From positions 6,462,475-6,526,474 of the forward strand of contig CM012954.1 of assembly GCA_000181795.3 (NCBI GenBank): 64,000 nucleotides of DNA, written 5' to 3'. A program made the translations under genes and the position numbers. This document shows positions 38,152-49,150 of this stretch, one piece after another. The stretch's first letter is position 1; every line of letters starts with the position of its first letter. A model generated the notes under the pieces. It saw only the letters and a list, made by a program, of their open reading frames with translations, was not told where the DNA came from and did no database searches. Source of the DNA: Trichinella spiralis. Its lineage: Eukaryota > Nematoda > Enoplea > Trichinellida > Trichinellidae.

Positions 38152-39957
38152 GTTTTCAATGGAAAGGATAATTGTGGCGCATTTTCAAAAAAAATACATT
38201 TGTATTAATCTTTTGGAGTCTAATTTTTTGATCACTTTCTGAAAATGAACAGTCAATTAACTGACTAACTGACTGTAAATGACTCTTTGAACAAACTTGG
38301 CGGATGGATATTCGTCAAATGGCATCTGGTGACTTTGAAAAAAAATTACAAGTCTGTTGTTGTTGTTGTTCAGTTATTATTTTTGAATTTATATAATTTA
38401 AATGAGAGACAGGGAATATTCTATCCTATTTCTTTCAATATGTACATCAAATTTACATACCTTAATTTGAAACGTTGGCAAAAATTTGCATTTGAAATTC
38501 GGCGTGGATTGTTAGATCAAAATGATCAGAAACCATTGATATGATGATAAGTGATGATGAATGATAAGTATAATAAGATTGAAGAGATTGGATTGTGATT
38601 GTGATCGTCAATTTTCTTTCTGTTGCATCAAGGCGCAGTGTACTCGTTCTGTTTGTCCAACGGCAGCATCGAGCAGCGCATTTGCCCACTTTGCGCCTGA
38701 ACGTGATATTTGCTTAGCTGTCCGTCTGTGTACCAGCTAACAATCATCGTGGAAATGTTTATTATATTTTCTGTAAATTATTCGATCCATATTGAAATAT
38801 TTTCAAAAATTTCATCACAGAAATCTTGTCGTATCCTTTTTTTATTCATCTTTGTTTCTTTTTTTCATTTATTTAAAAAAATTTTTTTAACTTTTTTTAA
38901 AATAATATTAGATTTGAAATTGACGCAGAAGTTGTATTATACAAAAAAAAGGGATTAATAATTTTCAATTCTTGTCATTAGATTTTTTTTATGCAACAAC
39001 AGTTTTTCATTTTTAGTCAATTTTTAATGCATTTCAGTTCGATTCATTTGTACATTTTTTTTATTGATTTTTAATGCTCTAATTTGCATCAATTGTAATT
39101 TCGACTGAATTCTTTCACCTGAAAAATTTCTCTTTCAACTTGGTCAATTTCCTGCTCCAGATGAAAAAATTTTCAATTTCACCATTCGAAAAGAAACTCT
39201 TTCGCTTTTCAATTGTTATTATTATTTTTTAAATTTCATTGTTGTATATTTAAAATTATAAAAGCAAAGTTGAATTATCATCATTTACAATGTGAAGAAG
39301 CATCAGTTGAAAGAAATGCACAAATGAAAATGAATCAAATTAATTAATTATGTTTGTTTCAGAATTGCCCAGAATTCATCCGCCGGATCAAAATGTGACC
39401 GTCAGTGAAAATGAAACGGCAACGTTGGAATGCAACGTTCACGGCGGCTATCCACCGGCACGTCTGTACTGGTACAAAGAACCGAATGAAAAAATTGAAG
39501 CTGATAATGACAGTAAGCTTTTAAAAAAATATGATTAGCAATTATTATTATTATTATTGTAAGATGATATTTATTCATGGTCAGAGTATATTTTCGATGG
39601 AGAAAAATTGTTGATCAAGCAGAGCGAAAAATCCGACGCTGGAAATTATCGATGCGTTGCGGAAAATGAAGTTGGTAAAAGCGTTGCTCAAAGACGTCTT
39701 TTCGTGACACGTAAATTTTTTCTTGTTGTTGTTGTTGTTGTTGTTGTTTATTTATTTGTTTATTTTTAGCACCAATTCGGTATTTGTGGACAATGTGCGA
39801 TGAACATGGTCGGGCAATTAAAACCACATACGTACCGGCCAGAGGTGACACACCGATGATCAATTCGCCAATGCTTCCGTGGGATACAGAAGTGATCGAT
39901 TTTCCAATTATCAACGGGTCTAACAACGTGTTCATCCGTTGTTTACCATCCAACTGA
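28380..39957 (+). CDS. Short hemicentin-like extracellular protein (VWA + four Ig)
   Basis: Predicted secreted matrix protein. Fifteen exons (28380-28752, 29321-29550, 29643-29765, 29834-30005, 30329-30541, 30602-30786, 30848-31071, 31137-31258, 31321-31466, 31526-31649, 31713-31874, 31946-32053, 39363-39512, 39585-39710, 39770-39957) give 881 residues without a frame conflict. A weak signal peptide is followed by a Gln tract (about 59-68), a VWA domain with the metal-site motif DTTGS (about 76-243), the hemicentin linker (about 243-430), four Ig domains (about 450-820, each with paired Cys and DxGxYxC), and a tail with [14 protein letters not shown]. Hemicentins such as C. elegans HIM-4 have dozens of Ig repeats, EGF repeats and, in vertebrates, a G2F domain; none is present. 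The 7.3-kb intron 12 holds a gene on the opposite strand. Confidence 0.85.
28559..28582. repeat. Coding CAA tract (poly-Gln)
   Basis: Perfect CAA repeat encoding the Gln run between the leader and the VWA domain of the hemicentin-like protein. Confidence 0.9.
28764..28790. repeat. (TTTA)n tract
   Basis: Tetranucleotide array just inside the donor of intron 1 of the hemicentin-like gene. Similar tracts occur at 61293-61316 and at 63032-63058, the latter just inside a glycogenin intron. Confidence 0.9.
29171..29190. promoter_or_regulatory. GC-rich 8-bp inverted repeat in intron 1
   Basis: ATACGCGG and CCGCGTAT form a perfect inverted repeat with a four-base spacer, in otherwise AT-rich intron DNA of the hemicentin-like gene. 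It could bind a dimeric factor or form a hairpin. No known motif is claimed. Confidence 0.3.
32781..33707 (-). CDS. Nested membrane-anchored protein with two ADAM17-like Cys modules
   Basis: Exons 33707-33357 and 33290-32781, split by a 66-nt intron, give 286 residues. There is a hydrophobic leader (about 19-42, [17 protein letters not shown]), then two related cysteine modules. Each has an ACxxxxxxxxCxCxxxxxxCxxCC-type core ([29 protein letters not shown]) and, about 30 residues later, a second Cys cluster (CLNKRC; CNTFGRC). This spacing resembles the membrane-proximal Cys region of ADAM17. No protease or disintegrin domain is present. A hydrophobic C-terminus after RSSLISR suggests a GPI or transmembrane anchor. 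The gene lies wholly inside the 7.3-kb intron of the hemicentin-like gene on the opposite strand. Secretion and anchoring are inferred; a shedding-related role is speculation. Confidence 0.7.
   Translation of the reverse strand: MLFPVPAADNNPVVNFTGSSIFALFILISQAQLFLQSFVVAAYDLGPPVGDCTNREEDSICDPTRAGLCRNRTCQSACARLNMRQCNCPSEDDNYCYLCCGNSASPCLPAHHYKIYKVFLFYTNCLVYRYMGCFLLLFKPNGEHWEREACRRCHDLPDGVPCDDKSDRRICLNKRCTANACLNHAEGAYCDSRKRRVCVDGDCRDPCREHSPLLATCECDTLRGRCELCCYDYKTKQCESAYRKYGIANKDGRPIARIGLTCDRKQHHCNTFGRCAAASSFIIQKRSSLISRLLLSHLLLFALMLFHT
36138..36158 (+). promoter_or_regulatory. GCATG cluster, candidate RBFOX/FOX-1 splice site
   Basis: Four GCATG units, two of them within TGCATG, lie in 21 bases in sense orientation within the long intron before the last three hemicentin-like exons. 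UGCAUG is the known binding site of RBFOX proteins (FOX-1/ASD-1 in nematodes). Its purine-rich (AAG)n surroundings are simple sequence, so repeat slippage is the alternative. Confidence 0.35.
38105..38151. repeat. (ATT)n microsatellite
   Basis: About fifteen perfect trinucleotide units in the large hemicentin-like intron. Confidence 0.95.
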
Positions 39958-40422
39958 ACAGCCATGCCATAAAAATGATAAGTTATTATTATCAATTATA
40001 ATTTTTCGTATACTTTATTTATCGTCTATCATTTGACTCTACATTCTACAACTTGCTGCACTGGCGTAGAAAAAAAGTTTTCCTTCTTTCTTTCCTTTTT
40101 CCCTATTTAGTGTGCACGCTTTGGTCACAATAATCGTTGAGAGCTGCATTAACAACTAACAAATTTTAATTCATAACAAATATAACATCCATAATAGCAA
40201 CAATAAATATGGTAAATTAATTCGAGTCCTCTAATTTTGATCGTTAAAAAAATACGGGAAATAAGTACGTGAACTTCTCTACTGAGCAATAACATTTAAC
40301 AGTATTTGTTATTGATGGTGATAACATTGATAAATAAATGTATAATATAATACAATCTCTAATGGTAACAAACAAAACAAGAAACATCAACGAATAATTT
40401 CAATAAAAGCTATCGTGTCTTG
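39958..40422. other. Convergent 3' region
   Basis: 3' untranslated DNA between the hemicentin-like gene (+) and the DUF7802-like gene (-), with AATAAA-type signals near 40200 and 40402. No gene is seen. Confidence 0.5.
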
Positions 40423-42115
40423 TTACTGTTGATTTCGGTTTTCTTCAGCAAATTGCAGTGCATCCGATTCCATTGTCCAACGAAAATGACTCAACAGTGC
40501 ACCGACCATCCATGCCGATATTATGATCCACATTTCTGTTTTGTCTGAAATTGGTGTACCGCAAACTGTGTACCATTCAAGAGTGCCACCGCTAGGAGCT
40601 TCCGGCTTCTTTTTAACACAATGGAAATCGAAATTTGGATCCAATTTCGACAAGCACAGCATATCTTTATATTCTATGCTCTTAAAAAAACTTCAAAAAT
40701 GAATTCTATCTTTTTAAACTCTAAAATCATCCATACAAGATCCAAGAAGGAATGTTTGGTTGTAGTTGCACGACATGAGCCCAGTGGTTGATGAATGCCA
40801 GTTGAAATTACATCTTCTGGTGAATAAAAGGCCAGTACAATTAACAGGAACGTATACATGATGAATATCACAGCAGTTAATTCGTTCAACATTGCAAAAA
40901 TTGCTAAAAAATGAAAAGCATCAAGTGAAAATAAAAAGAAAATCCAGTAATTGAGGAACTTACTTGACAGTCCTACAGTATATCCAGATTGTCGACGGCC
41001 TTCTTCTAGTTGCTGTATCCATTCGAAATTGGATATCAGCGAAATTAACAAGAAAATAAAGAAATAACTGCACAGATTGCTTGTTAGTTGTTTAAACATA
41101 AGAAATATCACTTCAAAGGTATAAAATCCGAAAACTGGCGCCAATTGAGCAGGAGTCAGTACGCATATCAATTCACGAATGAAGCTGAAAGTTTGTACAA
41201 AATCCATATCACATTATAGCACTGTAATTTTGTTGTCAATTATTAAAAACTCACAGTTTCCAATTGTAGTCTTCTGTTAGTAAACATCGATGGGAAATGC
41301 GGAAGAAAAGAACAAAGTACATGACGCTCAAAGAATAGATCAATTCGGGACCAAGCCGTAGAGGGCCTAATCGTTCGACCAAAAATGGATGCTCCGTATG
41401 CCAAGTCCACCACAGCATCTTCGTGCCTATCAAAACAAACGGCACGCGTAGTGCTGTAGAAGTCAGCGCTACTAGCAAGCTTTGACACATCATTGTCAAC
41501 TTCAAGCTGTAATAAAAAGAAAATACAAATTACTGAGAATAAATTGGTTTCAAGAAAGAAATTCAACTTGCCGGTGAATAATCGCTAGTGTTGTGTAAAT
41601 TATAGTCGGATGTACGAATAGAATAACGTAGCCAGGAATACGGCGACCAAAAAATGTCAACAAGGACTGTGAATACCACATGAAATCATTTGTCTCGCAA
41701 AAGTGGATCTTTCGGATTTCATACATCATTCCAAATACTACAGTTCCGATCCACATGTAAACATGACGCCCACCCATTCGTACAGCTGAACGTTGAAATA
41801 TTACAATAATGTCTGCTTCATTAGGAGTAATGAAAAACTTACCGTGAATAAACGTCAGCAGAAAAGTTACAAAAAAGGTTAATGAACATAACAGCACTGT
41901 CGGATGGTCAGCCAGTAGCCAACGGATATCATTGGCCCCACAAACCCAGTCAGCAAACTAACATCAAATAACGGTATTAAAGCAATATCATGACTATAAA
42001 GTTAGTATTTAAACATGAAACACCGTACCATAACAACATTGTATCCAATATTCTTAAGTGTAGCTCTTGTTTCTTGAGAAAAATCAATTGGGATGCGATC
42101 AATCAAATAATCCAT
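40423..42115 (-). CDS. Multi-pass membrane protein resembling nematode DUF7802 family
   Basis: Function unknown. Exons 42115-42029, 41957-41843, 41785-41572, 41506-41255, 41184-40964, 40903-40737, 40680-40423 give 437 residues in frame. I count about eight hydrophobic segments. Landmarks are GGRHVYMWIGTVVFG, DFMWYSQSLLTFFGRR, GTKMLWWTWHTEHP and, near the end, LDPNFDFHC...LEWYTVCGTP. From memory these match the nematode DUF7802 family of uncharacterised membrane proteins; I rejected CLN6 and TMEM39. The intron after 41572 must use a GC donor (CACCG|GCAAGT) to keep the frame into the next membrane segment. Cellular location is unknown. It is divergent to SURF1, 640 bases away. Confidence 0.75.
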
Positions 42116-42759
42116 CTCTGTCCTAAAGCATTTATGGTTCATAAATAAATACATATGTTTCAGTATATGTATACATATGTAGTAGGAATTATATTTCATC
42201 TTAAAATATTCAACCCTTTTGCTACGATTGTTAATTTACCTTCAAAAGGCGTATTACAAAGAATCTGAGTTCAATGAAGCAAGGAGATGGAGATAACAAC
42301 AGCTGCTAAGTTTCTTATTGTAGGTCAAATGATTTGCAGGATCTTTTTATGATTTAAATTCGAACAAACCCAATTAAGAAAAGTAGGACAACAAGTATCC
42401 TTAGTCGGTACATTAATTTGTATATATGTAATATTCATTTTTTTAAAATATTTTTTGCAAATGTAAACATTAAAAGGTTGAATTCATTTATTATTCCTTT
42501 TTATTAATTCTTTTAGATACTGTAATGAATTAATAAAATATTGAAACTGGAAATAATTACATACGATTCAGCATTGTTTAGTAGCATTTTGTAACTTTTA
42601 TTCATTTAATCAATTAATTTTTATAAATTATAGTTTTTCTGCTGCTAAAAGAAGCCATCCTAATAGCGAGCGTTACATTAAACGTGATCATAGATAGGTG
42701 TTGCATACTGTGAACACGAAAGACTTCCAAAAACTTTTTCTCTTAAACAACTAAAAGTG
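42116..42759. other. Divergent promoter region, DUF7802-like gene / SURF1
   Basis: AT-rich, no coding exon seen. An acceptor-like TTTAG lies about eight bases before the minus-strand start codon. Confidence 0.45.
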
Positions 42760-44432
42760 ATGTTAAAAAGACTATTTCAGTTGTCGAAATTAAATTCGAT
42801 CAAAAAATTTGATGTTACGTATATTATTTTGCAACAATACAGTCAGAAATTTCCTCAATTTCCTGCGTCGCCGTTAACTTCAAAGCGTATTCGTGTTTAT
42901 GGATATTTCTTGCTTGTAAGGCTATTTTTTATACTGCATGTTTTGTATTTGATAAATTATAGTTTTATCATCTATTTGATTAGTATTTTGAATAAAACGC
43001 GTTGATTGAAGATTTCAAAAGATGCTGGCAGAGTGAAGCAAATATTAAATGATAAAACGACTATTATTGAACTTCTGAAAATTAAATGTGTTATATTGAT
43101 GGAATGTAATATTTTTTCATTCAAAAAAATTGTTTGATTTTTTGATGTTTCAATAATTTATTCTGATTAACCAAATTGTTTAAACATTTTTTTTCAAATA
43201 TTCAAGTTTTCTTTACAGCAAGCAAATGCTATTAATTTGAAATAGCTTTCAAAAGTCAAGTTTTTTATTATCATATTTGCATTCTTTAAATGTATTCTTT
43301 TAGATTTTTCCTGTTGGCTTTTTTGGGCTTGGTTTATGGCAAGTAAATCGTCGTAAATGGAAAAAGCAGTTATTGCGTGAATTACGTGAACGTTACTGCG
43401 CTCCACCGGTGGAATTACCTGATGAGTTAGTATTGCTTGCATTTTTTATCAATTTTTTTTAAATTAAATTATTTGCTTGTATTTTTAGTCTTGCCAAATT
43501 GAACGACATGGAATTTTGTAGAATCAAAGTTTGTGGACAGTTTTTACACAATGAAGAATTTTATATTCCCAATCGCTTGCGCAGGGACGAAGCTGCTTTG
43601 GATACCAAGTCACATTTTTTGGTCGACGTCCATTCACCTGTCGGAGTGCATGTTGTCACTCCATTTCTTGTAGAAGGAAAAGGGTGTGGTTGTTCATTTT
43701 TTGCAACATGCGATTTAACGTTAAGGGATTGTTGACTTTTAGGTACAGAATATTGATTAATCGAGGTTGGGTGCCGAATGAGCTCAAAGATCCCAAGCGT
43801 CGACAGAGAGGACAAGTCAGTTAATGGTCGAATGTTTGAAAATACACTTTTATAAATCGTTGTGTTGCAGATCGAAGGTAGAGTTGAAGTAACTGGAGTG
43901 AATCGACTTCACGAAAAGGTACTGAAATGTGTTTTTTTAAGAAATGAAAATTTAAAATATTTTTCGTTGTAGAAACCACCTTTTGTTTTCGAAAGCATTC
44001 CTTACCGGGATGAATATTTTTATCGAGATGTTGTCACTATGGCGAAGTTTCACAATACACTGCCAATTTATATCGAAGCTGATAGCTGTATCAATTAATC
44101 AGTTTTCTATTTTTTTTAAATATTGCTTGCATTTAGCATTTTACTTATTTTAGCTTCTAATGTACCCGGCGGTCCAATTGGCGGTCAGACCAATGTTAAA
44201 GTTTCCGACAATCACACCACTTACATAATCACATGGTTTGTTATGAAAATATTTTTTTGATAATTTTTTAGTGTTTCTTTTTAAATAAAATGAAATTATA
44301 TACGTATCTAGTAAAAAAAGCATTCATGATGATTGATTGTTGATGAAATGTTATTCATTAGTTGTTTTTTGTTTCAGGTGGAGCTTATCCGCTCTTACGG
44401 CATTTGCTTGGTTGAAAATGTTTTTCTGGTAA
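42760..44432 (+). CDS. SURF1: SURF1, cytochrome c oxidase assembly factor
   Basis: Inner mitochondrial membrane protein required for building cytochrome c oxidase. Exons 42760-42915, 43304-43425, 43489-43683, 43743-43815, 43871-43918, 43973-44087, 44154-44235, 44378-44432 give 281 residues. A basic mitochondrial presequence is followed by the first membrane helix ([16 protein letters not shown]) and [13 protein letters not shown], then the family landmarks [41 protein letters not shown], and the C-terminal helix [20 protein letters not shown]. All these are SURF1 hallmarks. The start ATG immediately follows a GTG that could be misread as the start. Confidence 0.95.
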
Positions 44433-45668
44433 TAATGTGATGTTATTGAAGATAATTTTTACAACTTCATGGTAATAAATATTTTTCTTCGAAAATTTGT
44501 CTTCTGATTGGATAAGAAAATTGTCTTGTTTAAATTATTTTAAATCACTTATCAGCGAATATTGTTACAGATGCAAATTTTGTGTTATCAGTAATCCAAA
44601 TTGAAACTTCATTTTGTATACATTTATGGCACGTATTCACTGTTGCTTTCATATTACTGATGAAGCTCATTGTAATTGTGGAAAATTTAACTGTTTCTTC
44701 TCTGCAGACAAACAACGTTGTCGTTTAGGTAAGCAAGTTATTATTTTAAATTTGTTTGAATTATTTTCTAAGTTTTGTTGTTTTAATTTTTTCTTCTGTA
44801 CAATGCGCTACTTTATCACAGGGGGGTCTAGTGGTTTTTATGGTAATTTGAACTTGATGAAAAGTAGTTAGGAATGTGATGTATAGTCGTGCATTTTCAT
44901 TTGCTTCCTTGTGAACTGTTGAATTTTATAAGTTTCACGTCATTTCGCAAATTTCTTGTTTTTCTCAAGTTCTCACGTACAGTGTACTGAAATAGTATTT
45001 TTTTTACATTTGATTGAAAAGTTTAAAATGATGTTTATTTGCCTACTACAGTATTTGATGTTTAAGTTGAAATGTAACTGGTAATTCATTTATTTAATCA
45101 AGAAATGTAAAATTAGTTGATTTCAAAATAAATATTTTAAAATTTTTTTCATATATGAGTATATATCGAATATTATTGTTGTTGTTGCTAATGCGATTTT
45201 ACATGTGCAGTTGCAATTCAGTTGCAGTTTTTTTATTCAAAATAATTTTGTTAAATGTATTACATAAGAGGGGTTTCAATTTTTATCAACTTTGTCGTCA
45301 AGTAATAAAATGAATTTCAATTCCTAGACGAGTGTGTGATTTGTTTCAAGTGGAAATTTTTCTTTGCTTTAAGAATGTTAATCACGTGATGTATATTTTT
45401 GTTGATTTTTTTGAATTGACTTTCATAATAACTTTTTGTTAGCAATATTGTTAAAAATTGATGGTTGATTTAGAAAAGAACAAGTGTTTTACTTTTAGAA
45501 AGCACTTTTGAAAGCTGGAGTGAGAGTGAGAGAGAGAGAAAATAATGTCAAACAAGCTTTTTGATAACTCAGACTTTTTGTAAATATAATTTTAAAAAAA
45601 GCAATTTATTTTTAAACTTTAAATATATTACAAAATTAATTTTTGAAAAATAAAACATACATGTATGC
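44433..45668. other. AT-rich intergenic region
   Basis: Downstream of SURF1. One short plus-strand ORF (about 44600-44870) contains several Cys (HCCFHITDEAHCNCGKFNC) followed by an acceptor-like CTCTGCAG, but nothing continues it. I do not call a gene. Confidence 0.4.
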
Positions 45669-46115
45669 TTATGAAAGTGAAAAGTTGAAATTTTTTTTTG
45701 TAAATTGCATGTAAGATATAGTAGTAGTTTTTGAATGCCGTTGTCCGAAGCTTTGTTTGCTGCTATTGTTGAACGCGGGCGGTGGTCGTTTGTATGTTTG
45801 CTTTAAGCTTCTATCAACCCCGTTTTCTTCTCGCTTCCAGGCTGGTGAAGCGATTTGTTGAACGGCCGGAAAAATGTCTCGATTTTTCACATTTTCCCGG
45901 GTCCGACCAGCCTCTGGCTCCACTTCAAAATTTTCCACCCAATTCCAGTGCAAAATTTGATTGTTGTGCAAATAGATTACAATTTCTAAAAGTTTGTTTT
46001 TCGAATTTTCATCCTGCACAAACTTGCCCAACGATGATGCTTCATTCCAAACTTGTATTCGTCTGTCGTTCAATTTGCTAATTTGCGAGGAGTAGCAATT
46101 TTCAAATTTGCACAT
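45669..46115 (-). CDS. Hypothetical small ORF
   Basis: A 148-codon open frame, longer and of less skewed composition than its AT-rich surroundings, with a charged, Lys/Asn-rich product (WNEASSLGKFVQDENSKN, then HNNQILHWNWVENFEV). A TATATATA stretch lies just upstream at about 46140. I recognise no domain, no signal peptide and no membrane segment. It could be a separate small gene or a terminal exon of something not seen; the overlapping plus-strand frame is shorter and looks less protein-like. Confidence 0.3.
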   Translation of the reverse strand: MCKFENCYSSQISKLNDRRIQVWNEASSLGKFVQDENSKNKLLEIVIYLHNNQILHWNWVENFEVEPEAGRTRENVKNRDIFPAVQQIASPAWKREENGVDRSLKQTYKRPPPAFNNSSKQSFGQRHSKTTTISYMQFTKKNFNFSLS

Positions 46116-46974
46116 CTTTTGCCATTTTCTATATTTATATATATATTATAATATGCAAAAGAAAAACATTCCCCTCAGTTGACCGACATACACGCACGGG
46201 GCGATTGATTTTCAGCGCTACATTATGCAGATTTTTTTTTGCAAACTGGTTTTCACAAACGTTCTCTTATTGAGGAAAATTTTCAACTGACTCGATGAAT
46301 AATTTTTACAATCAATCAATTATTATCATGACTGTTTCCATTTAAATAAAGTTCAAGCTTATGACTCTGTTAATCCGGTGATGACTTGACATTTGCAAAT
46401 TGTAGGGCATTTTTCAACTTTGACGCCGATGCGTATATTTATTTAACATTTTCAAGTTGAATTCGTTAATTTTCACTTTTAATCTTCCACTATTTTTATT
46501 TATATTTTTACTATATTTTAAAGAAAAGAGAACCAGAATATTTTAAACTATAATTTTTAATCACTTGATGGCAGCGGTCAAGAAAATGAAAATAATCGGT
46601 ACCTAGAACGTGTGCAAGCTTTTTTCGGGCAGTCTTCTAAAGATTGGATGGAATTTTAATTGATCGATGAAAAACGAGATTGGGGAGGGCAGTGAGTAGA
46701 TGGATATTTGTTTGTTTGTTTGTTACTGTGAATGGGGATATATTGTTCTAAATAACAATAATTGGCAGCGGCACGGTTGAGCTAAATATAAAGATAGTGT
46801 GTTGTCTGTTAATGGTGCTTGTATGGGCAGGCAGCGATTAGGTTTGAGAATATATAAATGAGAGAAAGAGGGAAAGAAAGATATATATATATATATGTAT
46901 ATTTATATATATATAAACTGGAAAGTAAAGTTAGAATATGAATATAGAAAAACCTGATCATCGATTCAATGACG
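46116..46974. other. AT-rich intergenic region
   Basis: Downstream of the Pro/Gly-rich secreted gene. It includes a TA-rich tract at about 46880-46915. No exon is supported. Confidence 0.45.
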
Positions 46975-48401
46975 TCAAGTGGATTTTTTGCTAGCGTCGG
47001 CTGCGGTTTCGTTTTGCGTTGGACGAACTTGTACTCTAGCGATAAAAGGTAATGCGGAATTGTTCAGTTCTTTGAGAAAGCGTAGACCCGCCGGGGTGGC
47101 GTCGATCTTTAGGTTTTGTGTATTTGGTGCCTGACGATTTCGACTGTATGCCTGATTTGAAAGGTGTAAAAAAAGAGGTTCAAAATCGGATAAATTGCGC
47201 ATTGTATGCATTCGTTTACTTTATTTTTTGCATTCATTATGTATTCCCAACGGTTTGCTACCGCGCGAGCAATGCTCAACGCTCTTTGGGAACGTCGTCC
47301 ATTTGGATCCAACGTTTCAAAATCCTAAACACGAATTATTATTATTATTATTGATATGGGCGGTTTATATTATTAGTTGTAGCTTGTACTGGATAATTGA
47401 CGACACTTGGATTTTCGTCAGTTTGAATCTGTTGGTTGAAGTTGGGCGGCATGTTTGTCTCCGGATTAGGAGACAGTGGTGGTATTTGCACTTTTGACCA
47501 GTCTATTGGATTGCCTTCCCAAGTCACTGCCCACGGACTGTCTACACCTGTGGGCGGAAGTGGTTGCTGGCCAGAAGTGGGTGACCAAATTGGCAAATTG
47601 ATGTCCAAGCTGGTCATCTGAGTTTGATCTTGGTTGGATGCAAATGGTGATGGAACTTGCATTTGACCAGCCGAAGGATTGAACGGTGCGAAAGTTTGTT
47701 GAGTTGCCGTTGGCCATGGTCGAGGCCAGTATGGTTGTGGAATTGGCTAAATTGATTGCAATGTGACAAGTGGGATGAAGGAAAAATTTCAAATTGACAA
47801 ACTTGAATGCCGGCAGCTTGACAATATTTGCATATTTCTCGTAGAATATCTTGGCAGCGTTGATTTTGCTTGAAGAGAGAGAGAGAGAAAAAAAATATTG
47901 ATACAAAGGAAAAATCGAATGGAAAGATAGATGGTAGAAGAATTTTTTTTACTTCGGTAATCGGCAATTGTACACCGCCGGGCCACATGATGTTCACTTG
48001 TCCACCGCCAACTGGTGGTGTTTGTATTGGACCGGGGAAAACTCCGCCGGGGCGTGGCTGCGGTTGGGGAGCGGTTGGTTGAAAAATCGAAGGGAACTGC
48101 ACGCCGCCCGGAGCTGTGGGGCCGAGTGGATATGGTGCAATTCCGCCGGATCCAATGCAAGTCGGACGATCACCGTACATATGTGGACAACAAGATGACG
48201 TCGAAATCAAAATACAACACTGTGAACCACCAGGACTGACCAGTGCAGGCTGAACAGAGAGAAAACAATATCTTATTAGCATTAACATTTGTTAAATTTC
48301 GGAATTATCATTATTACGTTCGCCTCGAATGCAGGATGCACAGCGTTTGTCAGTGTGACTGCGGCATATAGTTGAAGCAAAAGTTGAGCAATCGCCGCCA
48401 T
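46975..48401 (-). CDS. Secreted Pro/Gly/Gln-rich protein, unrecognised family
   Basis: Exons 48401-48318, 48249-47953, 47868-47803, 47746-47390, 47324-47262, 47151-46975 give 347 residues. Every exon is a multiple of three and every intron is phase 0. A good signal peptide (MAAIAQLLLQLYAAVTLTNA) precedes a Cys cluster (CCILISTSSCCPHMYGDRPTC), a long Pro/Gly/Gln-rich section with repeated PGG and GGVQ/GGVFPGP motifs, a short Cys segment (CQDILREICKYC), a second Pro-rich section, and a more ordinary C-terminus (GLRFLKELNNSALPFIARV). An extracellular structural role (cuticle, eggshell or matrix) is inferred from composition. Ending the protein at the stop at 47348 instead is the main alternative. 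Confidence 0.6.
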
Positions 48402-49150
48402 CGCCGATTGTCACTCTTCCTCTGTATGATAAAGCAACTGATTGCCAGCTAACTTGCTAGCTAGCTAGCTAGGTGAGAAACGATGGTGAAAGTTGGTGAC
48501 GTGTCCGGTTGGACGGCTTTTTCATTGGACGGACAAGCTTGGACCGGTCGACGGTTCAGATGAAAGGCATTTTCAAGCTGGTCACTTACTTACTCTTGAG
48601 CAGAAGCACCAAGCATATTGGCGGATGTTTGCTTGAACGAAAAACGTTTCACTTTATATTCAAGTGGTATTTATTGTTGATTAAGTTGAAATTTTCATCT
48701 CCAACGTTGGGCATCACGTTGTTTATCTATATCTATCTATCGATCGATCTGTCTACAAACTCTTCTAATTTTCCCTGAAACTGGACATTTTTCAAATTTA
48801 AACCAAGACTGAACACTTCTAGTATATATATATAGAGAGAGAGCAAATAATATTTTTTTTGAACAATTTCAAATTAAGTTATTGTTTTCATTTCCATATT
48901 TATATAAGATAAAAGCATTTGATAGATATTTCTGAACTTTTTTATAGAATTAAGATTAGAACAGAACAGAAAAGTTTTAAAAAAAGTGCTTGTAATTATT
49001 TACAAAAGAGAAATTTTCAATCGGGAAGTTGCCAATACTGTATATAATTAATTTATCGATTTATACTTATATATGTATAGGTTTGAATTTTCTTTTTCAT
49101 TTGATAATCGAATCCATTTAAAAAGAGACATGCATAAATATTTGAAAATG
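48402..49150. other. Intergenic region upstream of the Pro/Gly-rich gene
   Basis: The first 200 bases are GC-richer, with a (CTAG)n palindromic stretch at about 48450-48470, and likely form the promoter. The remainder is AT-rich with (ATCT)n near 48730. No exon is seen. Confidence 0.4.

Larger units (their letters stand above)
33708..39362. other. Remainder of the large hemicentin-like intron
   Basis: AT-rich intronic DNA with no further coding exon on either strand that I can support. It also serves as upstream region of the nested gene. It contains several microsatellites and the GCATG cluster listed separately. Confidence 0.5.

Noticed and set aside
40423-42115. CLN6 or TMEM39 identity for the multi-pass protein
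   Set aside because: Similar length and number of membrane segments, but none of the signature motifs of either family aligns; the FFGRR and WYTVCGTP motifs point elsewhere.
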